From: Paucibacter sp. DJ2R-2
GTDB taxonomy: Bacteria; Pseudomonadota; Gammaproteobacteria; Burkholderiales; Burkholderiaceae_C
NCBI RefSeq assembly: GCF_025717675.1
Contig: NZ_JAJIRT010000004.1
Location: 394,445-458,444 of the forward strand
Reading direction: 5' to 3'
DNA length: 64,000 bases
The notes beneath the pieces were generated by a model that was not told the DNA's origin, made no database searches, and saw only the letters and a list, made by a program, of their open reading frames with translations. The translations under genes and the position numbers were made by a program. Shown piece by piece: positions 47,394 through 55,220 of this stretch (positions are counted from its first letter, which is position 1; each line of letters starts with the position of its first letter).

Positions 47394-49832
47394 TTGGGAA
47401 AGAAGAACAACAAGTTCGTAGCGCCACAGCGCACCTCGGGAGCAGCTGTTGCCGGGCAAGCTGCGGCACCGGCACCGAGCGCGGTCATATCGCGTCTATT
47501 GGCGACGGTGGCGCAGACGGCACCGTTGATAGGTGAAGAACCACCCGATTGGGACGAATCACTGGTCAAGGATCTGGCGCAGCACCTTCCCCAGTCGGAG
47601 CAACAGCGCTTCGTTGGAGTGATCGACCGCTTTGCCAGCTGGGGTACGCAGCTCAAAGAAGCCTGCGAGCGTGCGGAAGCCACCCGCTTGAAAATCGAAG
47701 CAGACGGAGAAAGAAAGCAGCTTGACCTGGACGATGCCAGAGGCCATCTGGATGAGCTTCGCCGCAAAGTGGAGCAGCAGCTTGCCGATTCCAAGATGGA
47801 GCGAGAGGAAATCGAGGCCACGCGGCGGACGCAGGAAGACAAGGGAATAGAGCAAGAAGCGCAGCGGCACTCGTTGGTGAAACGGGAAGTCGAGCTGGTC
47901 CAGCGCGAGGCAGAGCTGCGCGGAGGGCTGGTCGCAGAACGGGAACAGTCACTGGCAGTGCTGCGCCAACAAGTGGCAGAACTGGAAGCACGGCGCGATA
48001 GGCTGCCAGCAGAGATCGACGTGCAGCGCTGTCAGCTGCTAGAGCAGGCGCGCGCAGATGCCGAGCAGATCCAAGTCAGAGCACGTGCGCGCCACCAGCA
48101 ACTGCAGCAGATTGAAATGGACCTGCTGGAGCGGCGCGAAAAGCAGGAGCAAAGCGAGCGCCAACAGCAGTTAGACGCGCAATTGTTACTGGAACGACGC
48201 AAAACGTTGGAAAGCGATATTCGCGCCGAATCTCAGCGCGATGTCGATGACATGAGGGCCAAGCTCCAGCGCAGCCAAGAGAAGGCAGGAAAGCTGCATG
48301 ACAAGATCGATTCGTTGCAGCAGGAGCTCGATGAACTGAAGGATTTGCGCGAGTTGTCGCGGGGAAATCCGCAGCGCCTGGTCGAGGAAATCGAGACGCT
48401 GCACCTGACCAACCGGGAACTCGACCGCCGCGTCCAGGACCTTCTGGCCAGCCGTTCCCAGGAGGACGGGGACCGCCTTCGCCGCGAGCGTGACGACCTG
48501 CAGGAGCGTCTGGACTCGGCCGAGGCTGAACTGTACGACTTGCGTCGCCGCGAATCACAGTGGAAACGTAGCGTCACCGAGCGCGAGGACTGGGAAGCGA
48601 CACGCCAGGTAATGGAGAGCAACCGCACCTTGTTGCAGAAGGCAGTGGTTCAACTCCAGGGCGACGTCAAGGAACTGGTGGACCGTCAGCAGCACGAGTC
48701 CGTGTTCCCCGAACTCACGCGCATGGACAGGGACTTCAACAAACCAGTCGTCACCGAGCCGGTGCCCGAGAGTCTGGGGCAGTTTGTGGATGAGTTGCAG
48801 GTGCGGATTGCGTACTCAGAACCTCGCAAGGTGCTGCACTTCCGCAAAGAGGAGCTGCAGCTTTTCCTGGGCGGCTTGGCCATGAGCCAATTGCATATCT
48901 TTCAGGGGATCAGTGGCACTGGCAAGACGACCCTGGCTGTAGCGTTCGCCGATGCCGTTGGCGGCAAGCTCACCCGAGTGCCGGTGCAAGCTGGATGGCG
49001 CGACCGTGCCGATGTGCTCGGCCACTACAACGCCTTCGAGAAGCGCTACTACGAACGCGAGACGCTGCAGGCCCTGTACCAGGCGCAGACGGCTGCTTAC
49101 CGCGATCTGATGCACATCGTGCTGCTCGACGAGATGAATCTTTCGCGGCCGGAGCAGTACTTCGCCGACTTCCTCTCGACCATGGAGATGGGACAAGACA
49201 AACGCTGGATACGTCTGTTGGAAACCGCGCCCGCTCAGGCTCCTGCCATGTTGCGCGAAGGGCGGGACATCCTGCTGCCATCGAACCTATGGTTCATCGG
49301 TACCGCGAACCAGGACGAAACTACCAACGCCTTTGCTGACAAGACCCACGACCGGGCCTTTGTGCTGGACTTGCCAAAGCAGGAGGAGCATGGCGAGAGG
49401 CTTCCCAGGCCGCGTAACCCATCACCATGGAGTGTTGACAGCCTAACGAATGGCTTCGACGCAGCATGCAAGAAGCATGCACAGCACGTAGGTAAATTGG
49501 TCAAGCGTGTCAATTCCAGCGGTCTCACCAGTCTTCTCAGCGAGCGATTCGCGCTTGGCTGGGGCAACCGGCTGGAACGCCAGATGCTGCGTTTCGTGCC
49601 GGTCGTGATGGAGGCGGGTGGCTCAGATGATCTGGCACTTGACCATTTGCTGGCTAGCCGCATGTTCCGCGAGGGCAAGGTCACTGGCCGCTATGACGTC
49701 AAGCCCGAGGACCTTCTCCAGGTCCAGGACGCACTGCTGAAACTATGGAAAGACTGTGGGTTGGAGAAGGAACCAACGCGTTGCCTGCAAGCTATTCAGC
49801 GAGATGTCCAACGTCTGGAGCGACGCGGCTGA
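47394..49832 (+). CDS. Coiled-coil AAA+ NTPase of the McrB type
   Basis: 812 aa. Residues about 80-440 are a very long coiled coil rich in E, Q, R and K. The C-terminal AAA+ domain is McrB-like: Walker A FQGISGTGKTTLAVAF, Walker B with the McrB signature LLDEMNLSRPEQYF and sensor LWFIGTANQDETT. McrB-type motors drive DNA translocation or activate a partner nuclease. The best start is TTG with GGGAGGAG in front; an upstream TTG exists. The stop overlaps the next start in TGATG. Confidence 0.87.
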   Translation: MGKKNNKFVAPQRTSGAAVAGQAAAPAPSAVISRLLATVAQTAPLIGEEPPDWDESLVKDLAQHLPQSEQQRFVGVIDRFASWGTQLKEACERAEATRLKIEADGERKQLDLDDARGHLDELRRKVEQQLADSKMEREEIEATRRTQEDKGIEQEAQRHSLVKREVELVQREAELRGGLVAEREQSLAVLRQQVAELEARRDRLPAEIDVQRCQLLEQARADAEQIQVRARARHQQLQQIEMDLLERREKQEQSERQQQLDAQLLLERRKTLESDIRAESQRDVDDMRAKLQRSQEKAGKLHDKIDSLQQELDELKDLRELSRGNPQRLVEEIETLHLTNRELDRRVQDLLASRSQEDGDRLRRERDDLQERLDSAEAELYDLRRRESQWKRSVTEREDWEATRQVMESNRTLLQKAVVQLQGDVKELVDRQQHESVFPELTRMDRDFNKPVVTEPVPESLGQFVDELQVRIAYSEPRKVLHFRKEELQLFLGGLAMSQLHIFQGISGTGKTTLAVAFADAVGGKLTRVPVQAGWRDRADVLGHYNAFEKRYYERETLQALYQAQTAAYRDLMHIVLLDEMNLSRPEQYFADFLSTMEMGQDKRWIRLLETAPAQAPAMLREGRDILLPSNLWFIGTANQDETTNAFADKTHDRAFVLDLPKQEEHGERLPRPRNPSPWSVDSLTNGFDAACKKHAQHVGKLVKRVNSSGLTSLLSERFALGWGNRLERQMLRFVPVVMEAGGSDDLALDHLLASRMFREGKVTGRYDVKPEDLLQVQDALLKLWKDCGLEKEPTRCLQAIQRDVQRLERRG

Positions 49833-51667
49833 TGAAGGTCTTCGATCGCTACGACGGTATCGAAGTGGAGTTGCCCGACATTGTCGAACCCGGCCGCTTT
49901 CGTCTGATGCAGCCGGTGGTGCTCAATGGCTGCATTGAGGTAGCGAAGGGTGAGGTGCTGTGGAGCGACGGCAGCAGCCGCTGCGCGCTGGCAGGCCACG
50001 GACTGACAGCGCAACCCCCGCTTGTTTTCAAGCAACCCTCTATGGAGCAGGATCCTGAACGACCAGATGGGGTGATCGACCATGCGCTGCGAGACGTGGT
50101 CCGGCAGATAGACGGTGCTGGGCACGGCGTCCTTCCGTCGCCTGTCATGCCTGCGCAGCTTGACGAGATGGCCGAGTTGCACAAGCTGGAGCGCATGCTG
50201 CGAGAAACCCTGGACACGGGACATCTCGATCACATTGCTCGCCGCCCCCGAATGGACATGCGCTATGACGCTGAGGTCCTTCCCGTGTCTCGTGCCAAAC
50301 GCTTGGCGCCGGACATGCTCACGCGATTGGCCTCGCACTCGGAAGACTGGCATCGGCGCGACATTACTGGCGTGGTGCCATCACGACTTAAGGCTGAGGT
50401 CAGCGAAGACGAGTTGGCGATCTATGAGAACGTTGTGTTTGTACGTTTGCTGGAGCAACTGCGGAAGTGGCTGGACAGGCGAGTGACGGACCTAATGTCC
50501 TTAGAAGCCAGTCATGACGCGGCCAAGGGGCTGCAAGAAGCCGATCGCTTGCACTATCGGCTGCGCAACGCCCTATGCGCACTCTGGGGACGATCATTCG
50601 AAGATCAGCAGAGCGCGGGCCAATTGGTGACTCAAACGCGCCAAGTACTGCAATCCCTGCTTGGCCGAGTGCGGCAGTTGCTGTGCAGCGATGTCGCAAA
50701 GGCTGTACCGATGACGCGGCAGATCCCAATGATGCTGCGCGACACCAACATCCTCCGCCATGATCCGCATTACTTGCATTTGCGGCCCCTCTGGTTGTTG
50801 GCGCATGCAGCAGATTCGGCGGGCGGGGCTTCACCGACTCAGCGGTTCGAGGAAGAGCGACAGCGCGGAGAACGTCATAGGCGCTATGTGGAGCTGCTGC
50901 TCCGGCATGCTCTCGGTGAAATCCGCCTGCTTGCGCCGAACGCCGATGGAAGCTGGAGTTTCGGCCCCTGGAAGCTGTCAGCCAAGCAAAGTGGCGACGA
51001 ATGGGTTTTAGCTCTAGATACCCATGAACAGCGGGGTCCGGCTTTGCTCTGGTTGGTGCCAGGCATGAGAGGTCATCGCGATTGGTCGCAGCAGAAGCCG
51101 GATCGTTTGGTGGTCTTCTGTATGCCAGAGAGGCGACGCGGAGACGAAGATCAGTGCGGCGGCGACAGCGTCCTCAATCCGATGGAGTTCTATGGGGTTG
51201 AGCGTGTACGGTTTGCCGTCGAGTCGTGGTTGCTTTCTCAGCTCGCCAGGCAATGGCCTTTCAAGGTGGAGCCCGTGCCTACGGGACTTGCTCTCGCGCT
51301 GCAAGAGGCCGGCGAAGGCACTATCGTGAGTCAAGGGCGAAGCATGCTGATTCTTGCGGGCTCGGCTTCTAGGAAGTTGAAAGAAGCGACCTTAGATGCC
51401 AGCACTGCGACTGCTGATACGAAACGGGCATTGGTCAACGCGCTGGAATTGGCCAAGCTGATCGGAACTTGCCGGCTGTGCAGCTCAGAAGTTCCGGGGC
51501 AAAACATCAGGTCCTCGAGTCTTGGGTACAAGGCGACCTGCAACTGTGGACACGAATGGACACTCTCGCGCCAGAGCGGCAGCAATTGCGAGGCTCAGTT
51601 CGGGCTTAGTGACTCCCCAAGGCCATTCGCGGAGATTGGGAGTCTGAAACTCTCCCTTAGGGGGTAG
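49832..51667 (+). CDS. DUF2357/McrC-like protein with zinc ribbon
   Basis: 611 aa, the last gene of the operon. The pattern SEDELAIYENVVFVRLLEQL and IPMMLRDTNILRHDPHYLHL resembles DUF2357 proteins, which usually accompany McrB-type AAA+ motors as McrC analogues. The DUF2357 family often carries a PD-(D/E)XK nuclease; no clear E-x-K site was seen here. A zinc ribbon (CRLCSS ... CNCGHEW) lies near the C-terminus. Likely partner of the AAA+ protein encoded directly before it. Confidence 0.72.
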   Translation: MKVFDRYDGIEVELPDIVEPGRFRLMQPVVLNGCIEVAKGEVLWSDGSSRCALAGHGLTAQPPLVFKQPSMEQDPERPDGVIDHALRDVVRQIDGAGHGVLPSPVMPAQLDEMAELHKLERMLRETLDTGHLDHIARRPRMDMRYDAEVLPVSRAKRLAPDMLTRLASHSEDWHRRDITGVVPSRLKAEVSEDELAIYENVVFVRLLEQLRKWLDRRVTDLMSLEASHDAAKGLQEADRLHYRLRNALCALWGRSFEDQQSAGQLVTQTRQVLQSLLGRVRQLLCSDVAKAVPMTRQIPMMLRDTNILRHDPHYLHLRPLWLLAHAADSAGGASPTQRFEEERQRGERHRRYVELLLRHALGEIRLLAPNADGSWSFGPWKLSAKQSGDEWVLALDTHEQRGPALLWLVPGMRGHRDWSQQKPDRLVVFCMPERRRGDEDQCGGDSVLNPMEFYGVERVRFAVESWLLSQLARQWPFKVEPVPTGLALALQEAGEGTIVSQGRSMLILAGSASRKLKEATLDASTATADTKRALVNALELAKLIGTCRLCSSEVPGQNIRSSSLGYKATCNCGHEWTLSRQSGSNCEAQFGLSDSPRPFAEIGSLKLSLRG

Positions 51668-51912
51668 CACACCCTGTCCGTACCACTTGCGCATGTCGAG
51701 GTCATCGTGCGCAAGCTCAAAGAGTTGAGATCCAAACGACGGACTGGGAGAACGACGAACACAATCTGCGCCGACTTCCCGCACTGGGCACGGAGTTAAG
51801 GGTGGGCCAGAACCCACGCCCCATGGACCACAGTCTCGCGGTCTTAGTATGTGACTTGACCGGCATGCACGGAGAGGCCAAAGCCATTTACCTTCAGCAC
51901 CATCGTTCGATG
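51668..51912. other. Intergenic region between convergent genes
   Basis: 245 bases. It holds no recognisable gene, and no terminator hairpin with a T tract was seen. Confidence 0.4.
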
Positions 51913-52287
51913 CTAGGTTAGACGCCCAAATGGGTCTTGCCGGAACAAGCGCCACACTTGCTCAGGGCTGCGGCAACCATCCTTTGACCCTGGGTAATGC
52001 CGCATGACAGTTCTCCACAGGTTGGCTGTCTCGCTCCCCATGCGGCCAACACCGGCCAGCGACTCGAACAGCACGCCGGCTTCAAAGATGACCTCGGTCT
52101 CAGCCAAAGATGGCGGCAACGGCTGTACTTCAGTGTGCGCCGACCACTTCTGACAATTCGGGAAGCGATCAATGAGGGCCGCTGCCAGCTCGCGACTCTG
52201 AGGGGCCACGGCAGCGTCTGCATGTATGCACACCAGCAACTCTGAGCCGAGGTGTAAGGCGCGCACCCTTTCCGATGGCGTCGTCAT
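51913..52287 (-). CDS. BPSL0761-like small protein
   Basis: 124 aa. The N-terminus MTTPSERVRALHLGSELL resembles the short Burkholderiales proteins named BPSL0761 family. The function is unknown; they are frequent in mobile DNA. AGGAGG lies 7 bases before the ATG. The frame is open 84 bases further upstream. Confidence 0.65.
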   Translation of the reverse strand: MTTPSERVRALHLGSELLVCIHADAAVAPQSRELAAALIDRFPNCQKWSAHTEVQPLPPSLAETEVIFEAGVLFESLAGVGRMGSETANLWRTVMRHYPGSKDGCRSPEQVWRLFRQDPFGRLT

Positions 52288-52666
52288 CGCGAGCCTCCTG
52301 AACTTCTGCTCCAACACACACATGATTGGACACTTACCAACGCTGATTGCAAGCCCCGGGCCTCGAGGCACGACGGGCTGTCAGAGCATAGCAATGTGCA
52401 GACAAGTGAGATCGACCGTCTATCATCACCACACAGCCAAAACCGCTGCCGTCGAGGGCAAAGCGGAACCGCCGAAGTCGCGGGCGCCTGCTCCTGCCGA
52501 TGCCGACAAGGAGAAGAATCCATATTCGAGTTGCAGGAGCAGGGCTTCACGCGCACCAAGCTCGTGGGCAGGTTTCCGGGCATTCGTCACTGCCGGCGTC
52601 TGAGGCACCGCGCCAGATCAAGGATGATGATCGCCGCAAGTTGCTGTCAGCGATGGCTCTCATCTG
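52288..52666. other. Region with decayed coding sequence
   Basis: About 380 bases without an intact gene. Short stretches look like former protein-coding DNA (for example SEAPRQIKDDDRRKLLSAM in one frame near 52600-52660), but frames shift and stop. It lies beside the fragment below and suggests an eroded insertion. Confidence 0.35.
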
Positions 52667-52792
52667 ATGGTTTTGTCGTTTGTGAAACCTCATGGGTATG
52701 ACGTTAAGGTCTTCGTCAACTGCCCGTTTGACGACAAGTACAAGCCGCTGTTAGATGTGATCGTGCTCACGGCTCAAGAGCTGGGCTTGTAG
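52667..52792 (+). pseudogene. N-terminal fragment of a TIR-like/nucleotide-binding family protein
   Basis: A 41-codon frame reads KVFVNCPFDDKYKPLLDVIV and then stops. The VFVNCPFDxxYxPLL pattern is the start of a family of predicted TIR-like proteins in defence islands, normally much longer. Everything after the first 35 residues is missing. Confidence 0.5.
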
Positions 52793-52890
52793 CGAGCCAC
52801 ACATTGATCAACAACAGATCAATCGTTCATGTCGAAAGTTTGCAGCCGAGATCGCGTCCTGTAGGTACTCAATCGACAATATCAGTCGCA

Positions 52891-53133
52891 TTAAGTGAGT
52901 TTCGGGGCACTGCTCTGGGCATGCCCCGATGCCCGAACTCGTGTTTGAGCCACCTCTGCAGCGCGCGCTGTTGCCGACCATATGGATTGGAAAATTTGCT
53001 CCCTCTCTTCAGCGATGAGCGCTGCAAGTTCCCTGTCAGCTACGTCAGTCGCTCGCTGAATTGCAAAGTCTGTTGTGGTTCGATCGAGAAGGTGGTCAGA
53101 CTGCCCTCCGTTTGTGGATGTCTCTTCATGCAT
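52891..53133 (-). CDS. Short paralogue of the sigma-partner protein
   Basis: 80 aa, acidic helical. It aligns with the N-terminus of the 234-aa protein at 59248-59952: both share T, A and Q at corresponding places in DFAIQRATDVADRELAAL / HIAVEQSTQVAEQELATL, then E-QDRLFQRMWAAT-like FQSIWSATARAAEV. The C-terminal domain of the longer protein is lacking here. It starts 8 bases after the LuxR-type gene, giving a regulator-partner pair like that at 59-62 kb. Either a real short form or a truncated copy. Confidence 0.55.
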   Translation of the reverse strand: MHEETSTNGGQSDHLLDRTTTDFAIQRATDVADRELAALIAEEREQIFQSIWSATARAAEVAQTRVRASGHAQSSAPKLT

Positions 53134-53141
53134 TGGATTGT

Positions 53142-53537
53142 TCAGACGTCTGAGGCGGGCGTGTTTTTGGTATGTGCGAGGTGAGCTGTGGCAAGAGAAG
53201 GAGCTGGAGTTCTAGGCTGACCGGCTGAGTATTCTGGGCTTGCAAGTGCAACCGCTTCGAGCGCGATCAAAGCACAGCGCTGGTTGTTGACATCTAGGGC
53301 ATGGAGCCCTTTGCGAATGTGGTACTTGACCGTAACCACAGCGCGATGCTGCCGTCGAGCAATGACCTTCAATGAATCTCCGCGATCAAGAACTTCGCGC
53401 CAAACTTCCAAGGTGCGGTCACCCAGCCCAAGGCAGCGTAAGTGGGACAGTTTGAGCTCAGTCAACGACGAGGCGGGCATGTTGAGAATCCAGAAAAAAT
53501 GGGCATGGTTTGGCCTGCAGGCTTTAAAGGTCCGCAT
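53142..53537 (-). CDS. LuxR-type HTH regulator
   Basis: 131 aa (112 aa if the ATG at 53480 is used). The helix-turn-helix is DSLKVIARRQHRAVVTVKYH followed by IRKGLHALDVNNQ, matching the GerE/LuxR DNA-binding domain (similar also to sigma region 4). No receiver or ligand domain precedes it. It is followed by the short partner protein. Confidence 0.62.
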   Translation of the reverse strand: MRTFKACRPNHAHFFWILNMPASSLTELKLSHLRCLGLGDRTLEVWREVLDRGDSLKVIARRQHRAVVTVKYHIRKGLHALDVNNQRCALIALEAVALASPEYSAGQPRTPAPSLATAHLAHTKNTPASDV

Positions 53538-53600
53538 GGACGATTCGCGTCAAGTGGCAGGCCTGCTGGGTACGTTGGTCTGTAGTTGTCGGCTGAGCGC

Positions 53601-53864
53601 TTAGCGCTTGTTGTTGGAGAACTTGGTTGTGGCCTGCACATCGCGATCGGTGTTGAAGGGGCGGGTCTCCGTGGGGCGGGAGTCGCCATAGGCCTGGCGG
53701 TACTGGGCCGGCGCGGTGGGCGTGTACAAGCCGGTGGTCGACGCCGAGCTCGAGGTGTGGGCGGAGGCTTGGGTGTGGGACTGGGCCGAGGTGCTGGTGT
53801 TGGGGGCGGCAGAAGCAGCGGAAGCGACAGCCAGGGCGGCGATGGCGATGAAGAGCTTGTTCAT
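53601..53864 (-). CDS. Small secreted protein, family A copy 1
   Basis: 87 aa. Signal peptide MNKLFIAIAALAVASAASA. The mature part is rich in S, T, A and Q and ends in DRDVQATTKFSNNKR. It is nearly identical to the copy at 54627-54890 (one changed residue, F to Y). No known family. A conserved promoter-like motif lies about 50 bases upstream. Confidence 0.68.
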   Translation of the reverse strand: MNKLFIAIAALAVASAASAAPNTSTSAQSHTQASAHTSSSASTTGLYTPTAPAQYRQAYGDSRPTETRPFNTDRDVQATTKFSNNKR

Positions 53865-53910
53865 GAAAAGGGGGCGTGAGTGGATGATGTGAAGTGATCC
53901 TGCTGAAAGG

Positions 53911-53939
53911 ACTACGCTGCGAGCCTGTCAAACAGGACA
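53911..53939 (-). promoter_or_regulatory. Promoter-like motif, site 1
   Basis: On the minus strand: TGTCCTGTTTG, 11 bases, GCGTAGT. It lies about 47 bases before family A copy 1. The layout suits an ECF sigma factor promoter (-35 TGTCC, -10 CGTA); TTGACA here could alternatively serve sigma70. Confidence 0.5.
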
Positions 53940-53956
53940 GAGGCCGGCGGGATGCC

Positions 53957-54178
53957 TTAGCCGTTCACCACGCCCCAGCCGATGCGGGGGTCGTAGCAGT
54001 TGTTGCCGATCGGCTGGTAGCCGATCCAGACCCAGCCGTAGGCGCCTTGGCAGACGTTGCCGTACCACAGGCCGTTGTAGGGGTTGAGGTAAGTCGCCGC
54101 ATTGCTGGCCGTGGGCAATGCCGCGATGGCAGCGATGGAGGCGGCGGCGAGAAGTTGCTTGATGCGCTTGGTGTTCAT
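53957..54178 (-). CDS. Small secreted protein, family B copy 1
   Basis: 73 aa. Signal peptide ends near TASNAATY. The mature peptide is about 46 residues, rich in aromatic residues and Gly, with two Cys (GNVCQ and GNNCYDP) that could form a disulfide. Tandem copy at 54284-54505; a third copy is cut by the window end. Confidence 0.68.
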   Translation of the reverse strand: MNTKRIKQLLAAASIAAIAALPTASNAATYLNPYNGLWYGNVCQGAYGWVWIGYQPIGNNCYDPRIGWGVVNG

Positions 54179-54237
54179 GGGGGGATCTCTCTGAGGTTCG
54201 GGTTGGGGCGCGGGCTCGAAGTGAGGCTGCTGAAGGA

Positions 54238-54266
54238 ACTACGCTGCGAGCCGGTCAAATAGGACA
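54238..54266 (-). promoter_or_regulatory. Promoter-like motif, site 2
   Basis: TGTCCTATTTG, 11 bases, GCGTAGT on the minus strand, about 60 bases before family B copy 1. Confidence 0.48.
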
Positions 54267-54283
54267 GAGGCTGGCGGGATGCC

Positions 54284-54505
54284 TTAGCCGTTCACCACAC
54301 CCCAGCCGATGCGGGGGTCGTAGCAGTTGTTGCCGATCGGCTGGTAGCCGATCCAGACCCAGCCGTAGGTGCCTTGGCAGACGTTGCCGTACCACAGGCC
54401 GTTGTAGGGGTTGTAGTAGGTGGCGGCGTTGCTGACGCCCGGCAGGGCTGCGAGCGTGGCGATGGCGGTGGCGGCGAGGAGTTGCTTGATGCGGGTGGTG
54501 TTCAT
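54284..54505 (-). CDS. Small secreted protein, family B copy 2
   Basis: 73 aa. Its mature part is nearly the same as copy 1 (AATYYNPYNGLWYG, then CQGTYGWVWIGYQPIGN), while the signal peptides differ at several places. The high identity points to a recent tandem duplication. Confidence 0.68.
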   Translation of the reverse strand: MNTTRIKQLLAATAIATLAALPGVSNAATYYNPYNGLWYGNVCQGTYGWVWIGYQPIGNNCYDPRIGWGVVNG

Positions 54506-54564
54506 GGGGGGATCTCTCTGAGGTTTGGGTTGGGGCGCAGGCTCGAAGTGAGGCTGCTGTAATG

Positions 54565-54593
54565 ACTACGCTTTGGGCTCGCTAAACAGGACA
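54565..54593 (-). promoter_or_regulatory. Promoter-like motif, site 3
   Basis: TGTCCTGTTTA, 11 bases, GCGTAGT on the minus strand, about 60 bases before family B copy 2. The spacer differs from the other sites while both boxes are kept, which supports selection on the boxes. Confidence 0.5.
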
Positions 54594-54626
54594 GTTGCTG
54601 CAGATGGGGTGTTGACTGTTGAGTCC

Positions 54627-54890
54627 TTAGCGCTTGTTGTTGGAGAACTTGGTCGTGGCCTGCACATCGCGATCGGTGTTGTAGGGGCGGGTCTCCGTGG
54701 GGCGGGAGTCGCCATAGGCCTGGCGGTACTGGGCCGGCGCGGTGGGCGTGTACAAGCCGGTGGTCGACGCCGAGCTCGAGGTGTGGGCGGAGGCTTGGGT
54801 GTGGGACTGGGCCGAGGTGCTGGTGTTGGGGGCGGCAGAAGCAGCGGAAGCGACAGCCAGGGCGGCGATGGCGATGAAGAGCTTGTTCAT
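54627..54890 (-). CDS. Small secreted protein, family A copy 2
   Basis: 87 aa, identical to copy 1 except at one residue. The DNA identity extends slightly beyond the gene on the 3' side. Same signal peptide and S/T/Q-rich mature part. Confidence 0.68.
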   Translation of the reverse strand: MNKLFIAIAALAVASAASAAPNTSTSAQSHTQASAHTSSSASTTGLYTPTAPAQYRQAYGDSRPTETRPYNTDRDVQATTKFSNNKR

Positions 54891-54950
54891 GAAGAGATTT
54901 CCTTGTGGTGAGTGAATGAGTGAAAGAAGTGAAGTGGTGCTGTTGAAAGA

Positions 54951-54980
54951 ACTACGCCGCGAGGGCGGTCAAACTGGACA
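54951..54980 (-). promoter_or_regulatory. Promoter-like motif, site 4
   Basis: TGTCCAGTTTG, 12 bases, GCGTAGT on the minus strand, about 60 bases before family A copy 2. One base longer than the other sites. Confidence 0.48.
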
Positions 54981-55073
54981 CATGGCTACAAAAAGTTTCT
55001 GAACCGTTGCAATGCGTTGTGCGCATCGCTGAGCCGACAAGCCTCAACAGAGCCACGTCGCAAACTCCATAGA

Positions 55074-55102
55074 TCTACGCGACCGGTACAGCAAACAGGA
55101 CA
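55074..55102 (-). promoter_or_regulatory. Promoter-like motif, site 5 (orphan)
   Basis: TGTCCTGTTTG, 11 bases, GCGTAG on the minus strand. No gene follows before site 4. It may be left from a lost copy of a small-protein gene. Confidence 0.38.
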
Positions 55103-55220
55103 CCATGGAGGTCTGGCGGACTGACCCCAGGTTCAGTTCTTGCGCTCACTCGCTTGGGCAAAATGAGGACCAGTGCGATCAAGCGCGGGTCAAAGCGCAC
55201 GAGTGAAAGGAGCGGGTCTG

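Larger units (their letters stand above)
54891..55220. other. Intergenic region between family A copy 2 and the STAND gene
   Basis: 330 bases with promoter-like sites 4 and 5 on the minus strand and presumably the promoter of the divergent large gene. No ORF was recognised. Confidence 0.5.

Noticed and set aside
52141..52170. A TCTGACA sequence as right transposon tip matching TGTCAGA at 21686
   Set aside because: It lies inside the coding region of the BPSL0761-like gene and no further bases match the left end.
53601..54890. The duplicated small genes as insertion-sequence remnants
   Set aside because: They have signal peptides, intact frames and conserved upstream motifs but no transposase or terminal inverted repeats.
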